From Eubacterium barkeri (GTDB lineage: Bacteria > Bacillota > Clostridia > Eubacteriales > Eubacteriaceae), in NCBI RefSeq assembly GCF_900107125.1, contig NZ_FNOU01000002.1:62001-126000 (forward strand): DNA of 64,000 nt, given 5' to 3'. Each line of letters begins with the position of its first letter. Positions within the stretch are counted from its first letter, which is position 1. The position numbers and the translations under genes are program-made. The notes under the pieces were generated by a model, which saw only the letters and a program-made list of their open reading frames with translations, was not told the origin of the DNA and ran no database searches. This document shows positions 32,404-40,270 of this stretch, piece after piece.

Positions 32404-32691
32404 ATCATGGAATGCGCCAAAGGTCAGGCTGCCATTAAAGATTGGCGTCCCGTTCCGCGGCGGCAACTGGAACAACACTTCCAACGCCGGGGTGTTCAAC
32501 GCGAATGGCAACAACCCGCGGTCTAATTCGAACAACAACATCGGGGCCCGTCCGGCTCTACCCTCAATTTTTTTGCCAAAAGCCTGCCGGTTACGGCTTG
32601 CAGGATAGTACGAGAGGGCAAAGGGGCAGCATGACCTGCCGGCGGCGTATACCACGCGCCGCCGCAAATATTATTGGCACAAGGAGGTGTC
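32404..32691 (+). ncRNA. DGR template RNA region (TR plus spacer)
   Basis: No gene lies between avd and the reverse transcriptase. The stretch holds TR and a 134-bp spacer with potential structure, for example GGCGGCG (32641-32647) pairing with CGCCGCC (32657-32663). In the Bordetella system the corresponding spacer RNA folds, binds RT-Avd and primes cDNA synthesis. Transcript ends are unknown. Confidence 0.6.
32445..32557 (+). repeat. DGR template repeat (TR)
   Basis: 113 bp, non-coding in context, with 26 adenines clustered in AAY codons. Read in the VR frame it gives NWNNTSNAGVFNANGNN then SNSNNNIG: twelve Asn codons plus one Thr and one Ile, all placed for change. AAY codons cannot mutate into stop codons at their A positions, the usual DGR design. 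Confidence 0.95.
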
Positions 32692-33855
32692 ATGGAAAAA
32701 ATAAAAGAAATCTATCCGGCCATTGTTGATTTTGAGAATCTATACCTGTCCAGCCAATCGGCACAAAAGGATAAACGATATCGCAAGGATGTGTTGGAGT
32801 TTAACGCGCATTTAGAAGAAAATCTGATTCAAATCCAAAACGAGCTCATTTGGAAAGAGTACAAGGTGGGGGCGTACCGGGAACGCTATATTTACGAGCC
32901 TAAAAAGCGGCTGATTATGGCGCTGCCCTATCGGGACAGAGTGGTCCAATGGGCTATATATCGCCAGGTCATGCCAATTGTGGACAAGACGTTTTATCGG
33001 CATTCCTACGCCTGCAGGCCAAACAAAGGGAGCTATGCGGCCATTGACACCATGGCGCAGTGGATAAGGGCGGTTAAGGGGAAAGGCTGGTACTACGGAA
33101 AATTTGATATTAGCAAATTTTTCCACCGAGTAGACCACACGGTAATGATGTGGGACCTCGCAAACCGCATCGAGGACAAAGACCTCCTTTGGCTGTACGA
33201 CTGTATCATCAATAGCAGGGACACACCATTTGGATTGCCAGAGGGTATGAGCGCCGATGGGTGTGCCGCCACCGATCGTTTATTTGACGTTGGCATGCCA
33301 ATTGGAAACCTCAGCAGCCAAACGGGAGGAAATATGTACCTGGATAACCTGGATGGTTACATCACCGGGGAGCTGGGATACACAGATGACGAGGCCCTGA
33401 GCATGGCGGCAGAAGCAAAGGCAAAGGAGGCCGCCGGCATTGACCGGATGCAATCCCGGCTGGATGCCAATATCCTGTTGGGGATGTGCGACGGCGCTTA
33501 TATCCGGTACATGGACGACGGCGTCATCATTGGAAAAAGCAAGAAAGACATTTGGCGGGATTTAGAAGCCATAAGGGTATACAGCAAGGAAGTGCTACGC
33601 CTGGACCTTAACAGTAAAACAATGGTCGGTCGATGCGATAACGGCGTCGATTGGCTAGGCTGCCATGTGGATGCCGAGGAAGTCCGAATCAAACGACAAG
33701 GCAGAAATCGGATGATTAAAAAGCTCAATTTCCGACGGCAGCAATTTGCAGATGGAAAAATATCAAAAGACAAATTGGATGAAACGGAGAATAGCTATCG
33801 GGCCAGACTTAAAAAGCTGGGATGCGATGGGCTGCTCAAAAGACTTAATTTGTAA
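32692..33855 (+). CDS. DGR reverse transcriptase
   Basis: 387 residues; AAGGAGGTGTC decides the ATG. RT motifs in order: KKRLIMALPYRDRVVQWAIY, then ACRPNKGSYAAID, motif A FDISKFF (Asp139), IGNLSSQ (motif B, the DGR-type (I/V/L)GxxxSQ with Gln210), YMDD (273-276), and GVDWLGCHV. The SQ motif separates DGR enzymes from retroviral and group II types and goes with low-fidelity copying at template adenines. Q210 to YMDD is 63 residues, longer than I expect for the family, with an Ala/Glu-rich insert between. There is no maturase or endonuclease domain. Confidence 0.95.
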   Translation: MEKIKEIYPAIVDFENLYLSSQSAQKDKRYRKDVLEFNAHLEENLIQIQNELIWKEYKVGAYRERYIYEPKKRLIMALPYRDRVVQWAIYRQVMPIVDKTFYRHSYACRPNKGSYAAIDTMAQWIRAVKGKGWYYGKFDISKFFHRVDHTVMMWDLANRIEDKDLLWLYDCIINSRDTPFGLPEGMSADGCAATDRLFDVGMPIGNLSSQTGGNMYLDNLDGYITGELGYTDDEALSMAAEAKAKEAAGIDRMQSRLDANILLGMCDGAYIRYMDDGVIIGKSKKDIWRDLEAIRVYSKEVLRLDLNSKTMVGRCDNGVDWLGCHVDAEEVRIKRQGRNRMIKKLNFRRQQFADGKISKDKLDETENSYRARLKKLGCDGLLKRLNL

Positions 33856-33874
33856 AGCAGAAAGGACTTGGTGA

Positions 33875-34225
33875 ATGAATGACCTTATTATTTTTGACCA
33901 AATTGTAAAAATTGCTGGGAGCATCGTAACTATATCGGCGGCGCTGGCTATCTGCGTAAAGCCGATTAGAGTGAAAGTAATCAACAAGCTAACCAGGGAT
34001 GATGCCGCCCGGGCAGGGATATGCGCATTGCTCAGAAAGCAGATTATCGACGCCTGTGACAAGGCGAGAGAGCAAAATGGCCTGATCCTGTACGAGCGAG
34101 AAAACATCCATGATATGTTTGACCAGTATGAATCTTTGGGTGGAAACCATGGGATTAAGGATATTGTAGAAGAAGCTACAGAGCTTCCAACGATTGTTAT
34201 AGGGAAGGAGAGGAAACGTGAATAA
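33875..34225 (+). CDS. Small membrane-anchored phage protein (lysis region)
   Basis: 116 residues: an N-terminal hydrophobic segment (IVKIAGSIVTISAALAICV) then a helical cytoplasmic part with IDACDKAREQNGLILYEREN. This type of protein precedes holins in clostridial phages. AAAGGACTTGGTGA precedes the ATG. Holin-like function is possible but unproved. Confidence 0.6.
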   Translation: MNDLIIFDQIVKIAGSIVTISAALAICVKPIRVKVINKLTRDDAARAGICALLRKQIIDACDKAREQNGLILYERENIHDMFDQYESLGGNHGIKDIVEEATELPTIVIGKERKRE

Positions 34226-34679
34226 GAAAGTAGAATTTAAGCGGGAAGGTCTGTTGTTTTCCAAGGCATTGGTGGTTATATCCTTTGGGTTTTTCCTCTG
34301 GGTGATTTGGACGCTTTTATCCATCCCGCTGGAATCAACCATTACCGGAAGTGTGGTTACGATGTACGCCACGATGATTACGGCGTCAGGTGCCATGTGC
34401 GTCACGTCGATGGTGTGGTATTTAAAAAAGACACACTTGTCCTATACCTCAAAGGTCCAGGCTGATTGCTATAAGCTCATAACATGGTACGACTACTGCT
34501 ACAGCAAAGCAATGATGCAGCTGAAGCATGACCTCAAATTGACGGATGTAGAGGTGGCAAGTGTTACAAATAATGCCAGATCTAAAACATTGGCAAACGG
34601 TGGATTCAACGCCATCAATGATACACTGAAAACAGCCATGTCCGAAGGGACGGCCAGTATCAAAAAAGAAACCTTATAG
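34218..34679 (+). CDS. Two-pass membrane protein of the lysis region
   Basis: 153 residues from a GTG start behind AAGGAGAGG. Two hydrophobic segments: ALVVISFGFFLWVIWTLLSI and VVTMYATMITASGAMCVTSM; the C-terminal 80 residues are polar and helical. It overlaps the previous gene by 8 bp. It may be a second holin, antiholin or a virion membrane protein. Confidence 0.55.
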   Translation: MNKKVEFKREGLLFSKALVVISFGFFLWVIWTLLSIPLESTITGSVVTMYATMITASGAMCVTSMVWYLKKTHLSYTSKVQADCYKLITWYDYCYSKAMMQLKHDLKLTDVEVASVTNNARSKTLANGGFNAINDTLKTAMSEGTASIKKETL

Positions 34680-34691
34680 GAGGAACTCAAA

Positions 34692-35057
34692 ATGAAAATG
34701 ATGTATTTTACCTTTGACCAAATGACCGGGACAATCTCTACAATCCTAGCCATAATTGCGGTGCTGGTGGTGCTTACCAATATTATCGCCCAGGTCATCA
34801 AGCAAATTTATACGGCAGAGGGTGTACCGGCTCAGATTGTCGTCGCCGTGGTGGCCATTATTTTAACCATTGTAGCGATGGTAGTTACACTGATCACGCT
34901 TAAGCAGGTCATTTATTGGTACTACTGGCCAGTTTCGATTATTGCTGGATTAATTGTGGCATACGGCGCAATGTTTGGATATGACAACCTGTATCATGAG
35001 ATTATGCAGGCATTTAAGCCTGTTGAAAAGAATAAGGAGGATAATAAAAATGAGTGA
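34692..35057 (+). CDS. Holin-like protein
   Basis: 121 residues with three hydrophobic helices (TISTILAIIAVLVVLTNIIA; IVVAVVAIILTIVAMVVTLI; YWPVSIIAGLIVAYGAMFGY) and a charged C-terminus KPVEKNKEDNKNE. This is holin topology, and the gene is directly upstream of and overlaps the endolysin gene. AGGAGGAACTCAAA precedes the ATG. Confidence 0.75.
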   Translation: MKMMYFTFDQMTGTISTILAIIAVLVVLTNIIAQVIKQIYTAEGVPAQIVVAVVAIILTIVAMVVTLITLKQVIYWYYWPVSIIAGLIVAYGAMFGYDNLYHEIMQAFKPVEKNKEDNKNE

Positions 35058-35889
35058 TTTGGTATTGCTAGGACAGCAACACAGCAACAATTTTATTGAC
35101 AGAAAAACCGTAGAGGATGGCGTTCCAGGCGACGACACCAGAGCGCAGGGAATTGCGTGCGTACAGCATGCATGCAATTTAGATTATAACCTGAGCATTC
35201 CAGTTGATGGAGACTGGCAAGGACTATCGGAAGGGGCTTTTGCAGGACACTACGTCTGTGAAGGTGAAACCCAATATTTGGTTACGGCTCTGGAAATCTT
35301 GATGTTCCTCAATGATATCGATCCGGGCGGAGTAGAGTGCCCTGGGCAGTTTGGACAAGGTCTTGGCAACGCAACAGAGCTGTGGCAATCGAGCCGAGGT
35401 CTGACGGTTGATCGCATTGCCGGCCGGCAGGTGTTTTACACGCTCATGGGACTGGACCCAAATATTTATTATGGTGGGGGGGGATCTTCTGGCGGAGGTA
35501 GCTGTGAGGGATATGATGCAAACAACCTGCCAAACTTTGGACCGGATGAATTTAAGTGCACCTGTGGGTGCGGTGGCGATATCAAAGATGAGCTCAAATG
35601 TAAGATCCAAGCAGTGCGTGATGAGCTGTCAGCGTACCTTGGACGTGATGCTCAGATCGTGGTGACCAGCGGATTTAGGTGCCCGCCAGAAAATGCGCGC
35701 CAGGGTGGCGTACCTGATAGTCTCCACCAATATGGTGAGGCCTGCGATGTCTATACACCGGGAATGAGCGATGCCATGGTGGACACAATCGTTCAGGTGG
35801 CACACAATCATGATCTCAAGTGTGGCACATACTATGCCAGTCAATTTGTTCACCTGCAACTTGGCGGGTCTGATTTTAGTGGAGATTAA
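35050..35889 (+). CDS. Endolysin with M15 peptidase domain
   Basis: 279 residues. Residues about 20-145 look like a peptidoglycan-binding module (IPVDGDWQGLSEGAF; LWQSSRGLTVDRIAGRQVFY). A Gly/Ser linker (YYGGGGSSGGGSC) follows. Residues about 165-275 are an M15A zinc peptidase: SLHQYGEACDVY supplies the H and D ligands and FVHLQL the final His. It would cut peptide cross-links at lysis. AATAAGGAGGATAATAAAA sets the start inside the holin gene end. Confidence 0.9.
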   Translation: MSDLVLLGQQHSNNFIDRKTVEDGVPGDDTRAQGIACVQHACNLDYNLSIPVDGDWQGLSEGAFAGHYVCEGETQYLVTALEILMFLNDIDPGGVECPGQFGQGLGNATELWQSSRGLTVDRIAGRQVFYTLMGLDPNIYYGGGGSSGGGSCEGYDANNLPNFGPDEFKCTCGCGGDIKDELKCKIQAVRDELSAYLGRDAQIVVTSGFRCPPENARQGGVPDSLHQYGEACDVYTPGMSDAMVDTIVQVAHNHDLKCGTYYASQFVHLQLGGSDFSGD

Positions 35890-36017
35890 TTAAAGAAAAA
35901 AATAAAGCCCAAGGCAATAAAGCAAAGGACTTTTCATTGTAAAAATATTTAATTTGGCCATTTCAAAGACTTGCGATAATCTGAAATATCAATACAAAAT
36001 GTTTTTTTGTGACTGAA
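35890..36017. other. Prophage right-end intergenic sequence
   Basis: 128 bp without a gene. It holds AAAGCCC...GGACTTTT (35904-35937), a weak hairpin that may end endolysin transcription, and AT-rich sequence up to the tmRNA 3' end. Leftward, the T-poor ACAAAAAAACATTTTGT could serve as a substitute ssrA terminator. None of these is strong. Confidence 0.35.
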
Positions 36018-36060
36018 TGGTGGAGCCGGTGGGAGTCGAACCCACGTCCGAAAACAAATT
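36018..36060. other. Probable phage attachment site in the tmRNA 3' end
   Basis: Prophage sequence ends at the encoded CCA of ssrA, and the tmRNA 3' portion (T-arm and acceptor) is complete here. Many phage integrases target this part of ssrA and restore it. The second att copy must lie left of position 1, so the core cannot be defined from this window. Confidence 0.55.
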
Positions 36061-36412
36061 CACTGAAGCTTCTCCGAGCGCAGCCATCGGATTAATCTTA
36101 CTCCATGCACCTTCCGATGACCGAGGTGTTTGGAGCCAGCCTCTTAGTCGCTAAAGGGACGAGGCAATGCCCAATAGCGGTTCCCTGCTAGTTATGAACG
36201 CCAAGCTTACCAGCGCAGGTCTTGGTAAGGGGCGTGCGGCAATTAGGTGCCGCGGTTGAGTTCAGTTTGACTTAACTGCAATTAAGCAGCTAAAGCCATT
36301 CCGTAACTTCTGTTTTCTTTTGCGTTTATATTTAGTTGCCGTTTTTTACGATGTCCGACACATCGGCTCGCTACTCCAGCTTCACTATCCCCGTCGAAAC
36401 CTTTACGGCCCC
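36018..36412 (-). ncRNA. ssrA: Transfer-messenger RNA
   Basis: 395 nt. The 5' end GGGGCCG (36412 downward) pairs with CGGCTCC before A-CCA (36018), giving the 7-bp tRNA-like acceptor stem with an encoded CCA. The T-loop GGTTCGAnTCCC-type sequence is present near 36035. The 5' part reads GGTTTCGACGGGGAT, as expected. The tag frame ends ...ENRSYGMALAA-stop near 36287; the resume codon is probably the GCA giving AKENRSYGMALAA. tmRNA rescues stalled ribosomes with SmpB, encoded directly upstream. Confidence 0.97.
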
Positions 36413-36429
36413 AGGAAATAATCATTGTT

Positions 36430-36888
36430 CTAGTAATGGTCGCGTATGCTGCGCTGCATACGGCGCTTGGCATCTTTTTCGGCTATGGTATGGCGCTTAT
36501 CGTATAATTTTTTACCCTTTGCTAAAGCAAGCTCCAGCTTGACCTTACCTCTGGAAAAATATAAGGATAAGGGGACCAAGGTATAACCATCCCGTTGTTT
36601 TAAGCCAATCAGCTTGCGAATTTCAGATTTATGCAATAGCAGCTTTCTGGGACGCAGGGGGTCCTTATTGTAAATGTTTCCCTGTTCATATGGCGAAATA
36701 TTCATTTGAAATACAAAAACCTCACCATCCCGAATATCAGCATAACTTTCCTTAAGGCTGACCTTACCCTGGCGCAGAGACTTAACCTCAGTACCAAATA
36801 GTGCGATACCACACTCATAGGTTTCTTCGATAAAGTAATCATGCCTCGCTTTTTTATTATTTGCAATATTTTTCTTTAACTCAGCCAT
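36430..36888 (-). CDS. smpB: SsrA-binding protein SmpB
   Basis: 152 residues, full length. Conserved blocks: [39 protein letters not shown], and the C-terminal basic tail [17 protein letters not shown]. SmpB binds tmRNA and brings it to stalled ribosomes. It lies 17 bp upstream of ssrA on the same strand and may share its transcript. AGAGGTG precedes the ATG. Confidence 0.97.
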   Translation of the reverse strand: MAELKKNIANNKKARHDYFIEETYECGIALFGTEVKSLRQGKVSLKESYADIRDGEVFVFQMNISPYEQGNIYNKDPLRPRKLLLHKSEIRKLIGLKQRDGYTLVPLSLYFSRGKVKLELALAKGKKLYDKRHTIAEKDAKRRMQRSIRDHY

Positions 36889-36915
36889 CGGGACACCTCT
36901 ACTAGAATGTTTTCA

Positions 36916-36944
36916 ATTGTAACACACTTACCTTAAGGGTTCAA
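36916..36944 (-). promoter_or_regulatory. Promoter of smpB
   Basis: On the minus strand TTGAAC (36939-36944), 17-bp spacer and TACAAT (36916-36921) lie 28 bp before the smpB ATG. Confidence 0.6.
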
Positions 36945-37009
36945 GACGTAAAAAAGGAATTCACATTCTGATTTATTGGCATTGAATTGCTTATTTTGGG
37001 GATGAATGC

Positions 37010-37037
37010 TTGTCTGTGCTGAGATTTGTGCTATAAT
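37010..37037 (+). promoter_or_regulatory. Promoter of the 37076 gene pair
   Basis: TTGTCT (37010-37015), 16-bp spacer, TATAAT (37032-37037), about 40 bp before the ATG at 37076, with GGGGAGGA as ribosome site. Confidence 0.55.
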
Positions 37038-37075
37038 ATTAAAGTTAAATCAATCGTTAGTGTTGGGGAGGAATT

Positions 37076-37558
37076 ATGGCGAAGTATTACAACAAAAGTG
37101 TATTAGTTTCAATTTTAAAGGAGAAGGCAGCCGTCCTGGGGCGGACTCCGATGCCAGAGGATATGGTAGATCCGGGGGCACAGGTTTTTCTGAATTACTT
37201 TAAGAAGTGGGATAAGGCGATTAAGGCAGCTGGGTTGAAGCAAAAAATGACAGTGGATAGAATCACTCCTCTCAATGATAAAGTCGAACCCGCTATTGAA
37301 GAAGTTGTGGCACCAAAAACCGCAGCCGTGGAAGTGGAAGATGTGACTCCCCAAAAGGATGCACCCAGTCAGCGGCGCTATTCAAAGTCCATTATCAGTA
37401 AAATGTTGGTGGAAGAGTTTAACCGCTTAGGGAAAAAACCAACGCGAAAAGAGATCGACGCCAATAAGGAACTACCCACTGTGGCAACTTGTTTGAAATA
37501 TTTCGATACGACACGTATTGGTGATGTGTGGGAAGAAGTATTAAAGGATGAAGCATAA
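37076..37558 (+). CDS. Homing-endonuclease-associated repeat protein
   Basis: 160 residues with two copies of a 45-residue helical repeat: residues 7-53 (SVLVSILKEKAAVLGRTPMP then FKKWDKAIKAAGL) and 104-155 (KSIISKMLVEEFNRLGKKPT then RIGDVWEEVL). An acidic/Pro linker joins them. Such repeats are found in HNH homing endonucleases as DNA-binding parts; there is no nuclease motif here, so this is a stand-alone DNA-binding candidate. It overlaps the next gene by 11 bp. Confidence 0.6.
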   Translation: MAKYYNKSVLVSILKEKAAVLGRTPMPEDMVDPGAQVFLNYFKKWDKAIKAAGLKQKMTVDRITPLNDKVEPAIEEVVAPKTAAVEVEDVTPQKDAPSQRRYSKSIISKMLVEEFNRLGKKPTRKEIDANKELPTVATCLKYFDTTRIGDVWEEVLKDEA

Positions 37559-37853
37559 AAATCAGATTACAATTTTTGCGCCCATCGGGGCAGTGAAGGA
37601 GACACCAGAAGCACTGCAAATCGCGGTGACCATTCACGCCTTGAAGGGGGCTGGTGTCAATATCCGTTTGGTCAATTTTACCGATTCACCACAGGATTAT
37701 TCAGAGAATATCGCTGTTGAGGAAGTTTTGCTTCGGGATGGCCCGGATGTTTTTCCGCTAACCATTGTTGATGGTGAAGTGTTTCAAAAGAAGGAATATC
37801 CTCATTATGGAGAACTCCTTGCATGGAGTGCCGGTGTTCCCCAAGTTTTATAA
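37548..37853 (+). CDS. ArsD-like thioredoxin-fold protein without cysteines
   Basis: 101 residues. QITIFAPIGA, then IAVTIHALKGAGVNIRLVNF, SPQDYSENIAVEEVLL and FPLTIVDGEVFQKKEYP follow the ArsD metallochaperone layout. The usual N-terminal Cys-Cys is missing, and there is no cysteine in the protein, so arsenic binding is not expected. It is translationally coupled to the repeat protein and ends at a strong terminator. Function unknown. Confidence 0.6.
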   Translation: MKHKNQITIFAPIGAVKETPEALQIAVTIHALKGAGVNIRLVNFTDSPQDYSENIAVEEVLLRDGPDVFPLTIVDGEVFQKKEYPHYGELLAWSAGVPQVL

Positions 37854-37872
37854 GTGAAGCTTACACAAGAAA

Positions 37873-37910
37873 GGGGCTGTCACATAGAGAAAAAACTATG
37901 TGACAGCCCC
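37873..37910. terminator. Bidirectional terminator
   Basis: A perfect 15-bp stem (37873-37887 with 37896-37910), 8-base A-rich loop, T-run at 37911-37914 and A-rich flank on the left. It separates the rightward pair from the leftward gene at 37926. Confidence 0.9.
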
Positions 37911-37925
37911 TTTTCATCATCCATA

Positions 37926-38162
37926 TTAGTCTTCGAATTGAAAGGGAATCTGTGCAAAAACAGCCTCCATTTCGGGTTGCTCGGCGTGGAAAATCTTTAA
38001 AATTAAGCCATTTATACTTCCAATAATGGCTTGGCTGTCCACCGTTCCGTCGTTTGCGGGTTTGGCAGCGTAGAGCATACATAGCATTTCGTTTCGGGTG
38101 GTGCCTTTAATGTCTTTAAACAGGGTGTTGAGTATTTGCTTTTCTTCGGTACTTAAGTCCAT
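37926..38162 (-). CDS. Small hypothetical protein
   Basis: 78 residues (MDLSTEEKQILNTLFKDIKG at the start), helical. The start at 38162 is chosen because GAGAGGGA lies 8 bases before it; an upstream ATG at 38183 has no ribosome site. It lies downstream of the ABC-F gene on the same strand, 54 bp away. No family recognised. Confidence 0.5.
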   Translation of the reverse strand: MDLSTEEKQILNTLFKDIKGTTRNEMLCMLYAAKPANDGTVDSQAIIGSINGLILKIFHAEQPEMEAVFAQIPFQFED

Positions 38163-38216
38163 GGATTGGTCCCTCTCTTTCATGTAGTGCCATTATACCG
38201 GAAGGGGTGGTTAAAT

Positions 38217-40145
38217 TCAATCCTCTTCGAGCTGAAGTGCTAAATCTTCCCATTGTTGTATAATATTTTCGTTATCGGCCTTGAGTGCATGGTAATCATC
38301 GGTTATCTTTTGGGCATAAACCATATCATCGTAGAATGAAGGCTGACACATATCCGCTTCGTATGCTGCAATCCGTTGGTCGTTGGACTCCATCTGTTCT
38401 TCCAGCTGTGCCAGGGCCTTCTTTTGTCGGCGCCTTTCAGATTCGAGGGCCTTGGCCTGTTGACGTTCCTGCTTTCGACGGGTTTTATTTATCTGTGGGG
38501 CATGATTTTGTGCCAAGAGGGCCTCACGGTCGCTTTGGTTTTGCTTTGTCCTGGCGTAGTCATCGTAGTTACCGATGGTTTCCTCAATACCCTCGGGGGT
38601 GAGCTCGAAAATCCGATTGGCCACGCGGTTTAAAAAATAACGGTCGTGGGAGATAAAGAGCAAGGTTCCCTCATAGCCACAGAGAGCATCTTCCAGAATT
38701 TCCCGGGTGGACATATCAATATGATTGGTGGGCTCATCCATCAACAGAAAATTGGATTCAGAGACCATGAGTCGTGCCATGTTAAGCCGTGCTTTTTCAC
38801 CACCGGATAAATCTCCGGAATGTTTAAAAACGGATTCTCCTGTGAAGAGGAAGGAGGCCAGGATATTGCGAATGTCTCCATCGGTTAAGTGGCTGTCAAT
38901 GTCTCGGATGGCATCAATGAGGGTTTCATTGGGCGCCAGGAGGGCCTCGTCAGGCTCCTGGGCGTAGTATCCAGGATAAACCTTTCGTCCAAAAACAATC
39001 CGCCCGGAATCGGATTTGATTTGCTTCATGAGGATTTGGAACAAAGTTGTTTTACCAATGCCGTTTCTGCCGATGATGCCAATCCGATCACCTCGGTGGA
39101 TTTCAAAACCAACATTCTTAAAGAGCTGGCGATCCCCAAAGGATTTTTCAAGACCCTCTACCATGAGGACATCATTGCCGCTGAGGACCTTAGGACTGAA
39201 GGAAAAATGGAGGCTGCGCCGGTCCTGTCGGCGCTCAATGGGGGTTATGCGCTCAATGGCTTTTTCCCGGCTGGCGGCACGGCGGCTGCTTTGGACCGAA
39301 TTATAGTCCCTCAGGCGATCGACGATTTTTTGTTGGCGGGTAAGTTCCTTCATTTGTTTATTGTAGGCGGCATCCAGGGCACGGTCCCGTTTTGCCTTTT
39401 TATCAAGGTACTGGGTGTAGTTACCGGTATAGCTGACCATATGGGTGTTCTCGATTTCACAAATGCGTTTACAGACACGGTCCAGGAAAAAGCGATCATG
39501 GGAGACGATGATAAAGGCGTTTTTATAGTTATTCAGGAAGGACTCCAGCCAGTTAAGGGATTCAAAATCCAGGTAGTTCGTTGGTTCATCCAGAAGGAGA
39601 AGGTCCGGGGATTGAAGTAAAAGACATCCTAAAGCGATTCGGGTCTTTTCACCACCACTGAATGTTCCAAAGGCCTTTTCTAGATCCTTTAATTGAAAGC
39701 CAAGGCCGATGGTAACGCCACGGATACGGCTGTGGTATTCAAAGCCACCACGGTCGGCATATTGCTCCTGGAGCTCTGCCAGTTGGTGGACCAGTCGCTG
39801 CTGTTCTGTGGCCTGGGCGGTATCAATGCGTTGCTGGAGGCTTTGGATTTGGCCTTCCATTTCGATGAGGTCCTGAAAGGCTGCGGTAAAGATGGCTCCG
39901 ACAGTCTCATGCTCAGATGCCTTGAATTCCTGGCTAAGGAGTCCAAGGGTCAGACCATTTTTTTTGTCAAGGGTCCCGGTATCATGATGACATTCGCCGG
40001 TGAGAAGCTTGAAGAAAGTGGATTTCCCACAGCCATTTCGGCCAATCAGGCCTAAATGCTCGGCATCATCGATTCGAAAGTCTAAGTTGTTAAAAATGCT
40101 ATGGACACCATAGCTGAAAGATAATTCATTGATATTAATTAGCAT
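38217..40145 (-). CDS. ABC-F family ATPase (YdiF/Uup type)
   Basis: 642 residues, two ABC domains in one chain and no membrane segments. Domain 1: Walker A GLIGRNGCGKST (about 30-41), signature FSGGEK, Walker B DLLLLDEPTNYLD. A linker of about 60 residues carries a basic RQQKIVDRLRDYN. Domain 2: GIIGRNGIGKTT, LSGGEK, FLLMDEPTNHID. The C-terminal 90 residues are a coiled coil. ABC-F proteins act on ribosomes; the substrate state is not readable here. GAGGAA favours the ATG at 40145. Confidence 0.9.
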   Translation of the reverse strand: MLININELSFSYGVHSIFNNLDFRIDDAEHLGLIGRNGCGKSTFFKLLTGECHHDTGTLDKKNGLTLGLLSQEFKASEHETVGAIFTAAFQDLIEMEGQIQSLQQRIDTAQATEQQRLVHQLAELQEQYADRGGFEYHSRIRGVTIGLGFQLKDLEKAFGTFSGGEKTRIALGCLLLQSPDLLLLDEPTNYLDFESLNWLESFLNNYKNAFIIVSHDRFFLDRVCKRICEIENTHMVSYTGNYTQYLDKKAKRDRALDAAYNKQMKELTRQQKIVDRLRDYNSVQSSRRAASREKAIERITPIERRQDRRSLHFSFSPKVLSGNDVLMVEGLEKSFGDRQLFKNVGFEIHRGDRIGIIGRNGIGKTTLFQILMKQIKSDSGRIVFGRKVYPGYYAQEPDEALLAPNETLIDAIRDIDSHLTDGDIRNILASFLFTGESVFKHSGDLSGGEKARLNMARLMVSESNFLLMDEPTNHIDMSTREILEDALCGYEGTLLFISHDRYFLNRVANRIFELTPEGIEETIGNYDDYARTKQNQSDREALLAQNHAPQINKTRRKQERQQAKALESERRRQKKALAQLEEQMESNDQRIAAYEADMCQPSFYDDMVYAQKITDDYHALKADNENIIQQWEDLALQLEED

Positions 40146-40210
40146 AGTATTCCTCGTTTCGTATAAAACAATGATACCAAAAATAACCACAGATTTGAAT
40201 AGAAATTAGT

Positions 40211-40239
40211 TTGATTTATTTTTCACAAACTGTTATAAT
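40211..40239 (+). promoter_or_regulatory. rex promoter with possible Rex box
   Basis: TTGATT (40211-40216), 17-bp spacer, TATAAT (40234-40239). The -10 box lies inside TGTTATAATTTAACA (40231-40245), whose arms TGTTA/TAACA resemble a Rex operator (consensus TTGTTAAnnnnTTAACAA), though the spacing is one base short. Autoregulation is inferred. Confidence 0.5.
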
Positions 40240-40270
40240 TTAACAATACTATGAGGGAGATGGAGGCGTC

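Larger units (their letters stand above)
1..36018. mobile_element. Siphovirus-type prophage (left end outside window)
   Basis: A continuous phage gene order is visible: repressor/divergent early genes, replication block, HNH-TerS-TerL-portal-protease-capsid, connectors, tail proteins, tape measure, baseplate, DGR, holin and endolysin. The right boundary is the 3' end of the tmRNA gene, a common phage integration target. No integrase is present, and the repressor reads leftward, so the integrase and left attachment site should lie before position 1. The structural genes are intact and arranged in overlapping, translationally coupled order, so the element looks functional rather than decayed. 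The left extent is inferred. Confidence 0.93.

Noticed and set aside
37548..37853. Arsenical metallochaperone ArsD
   Set aside because: No cysteine in the protein and no ars genes nearby.
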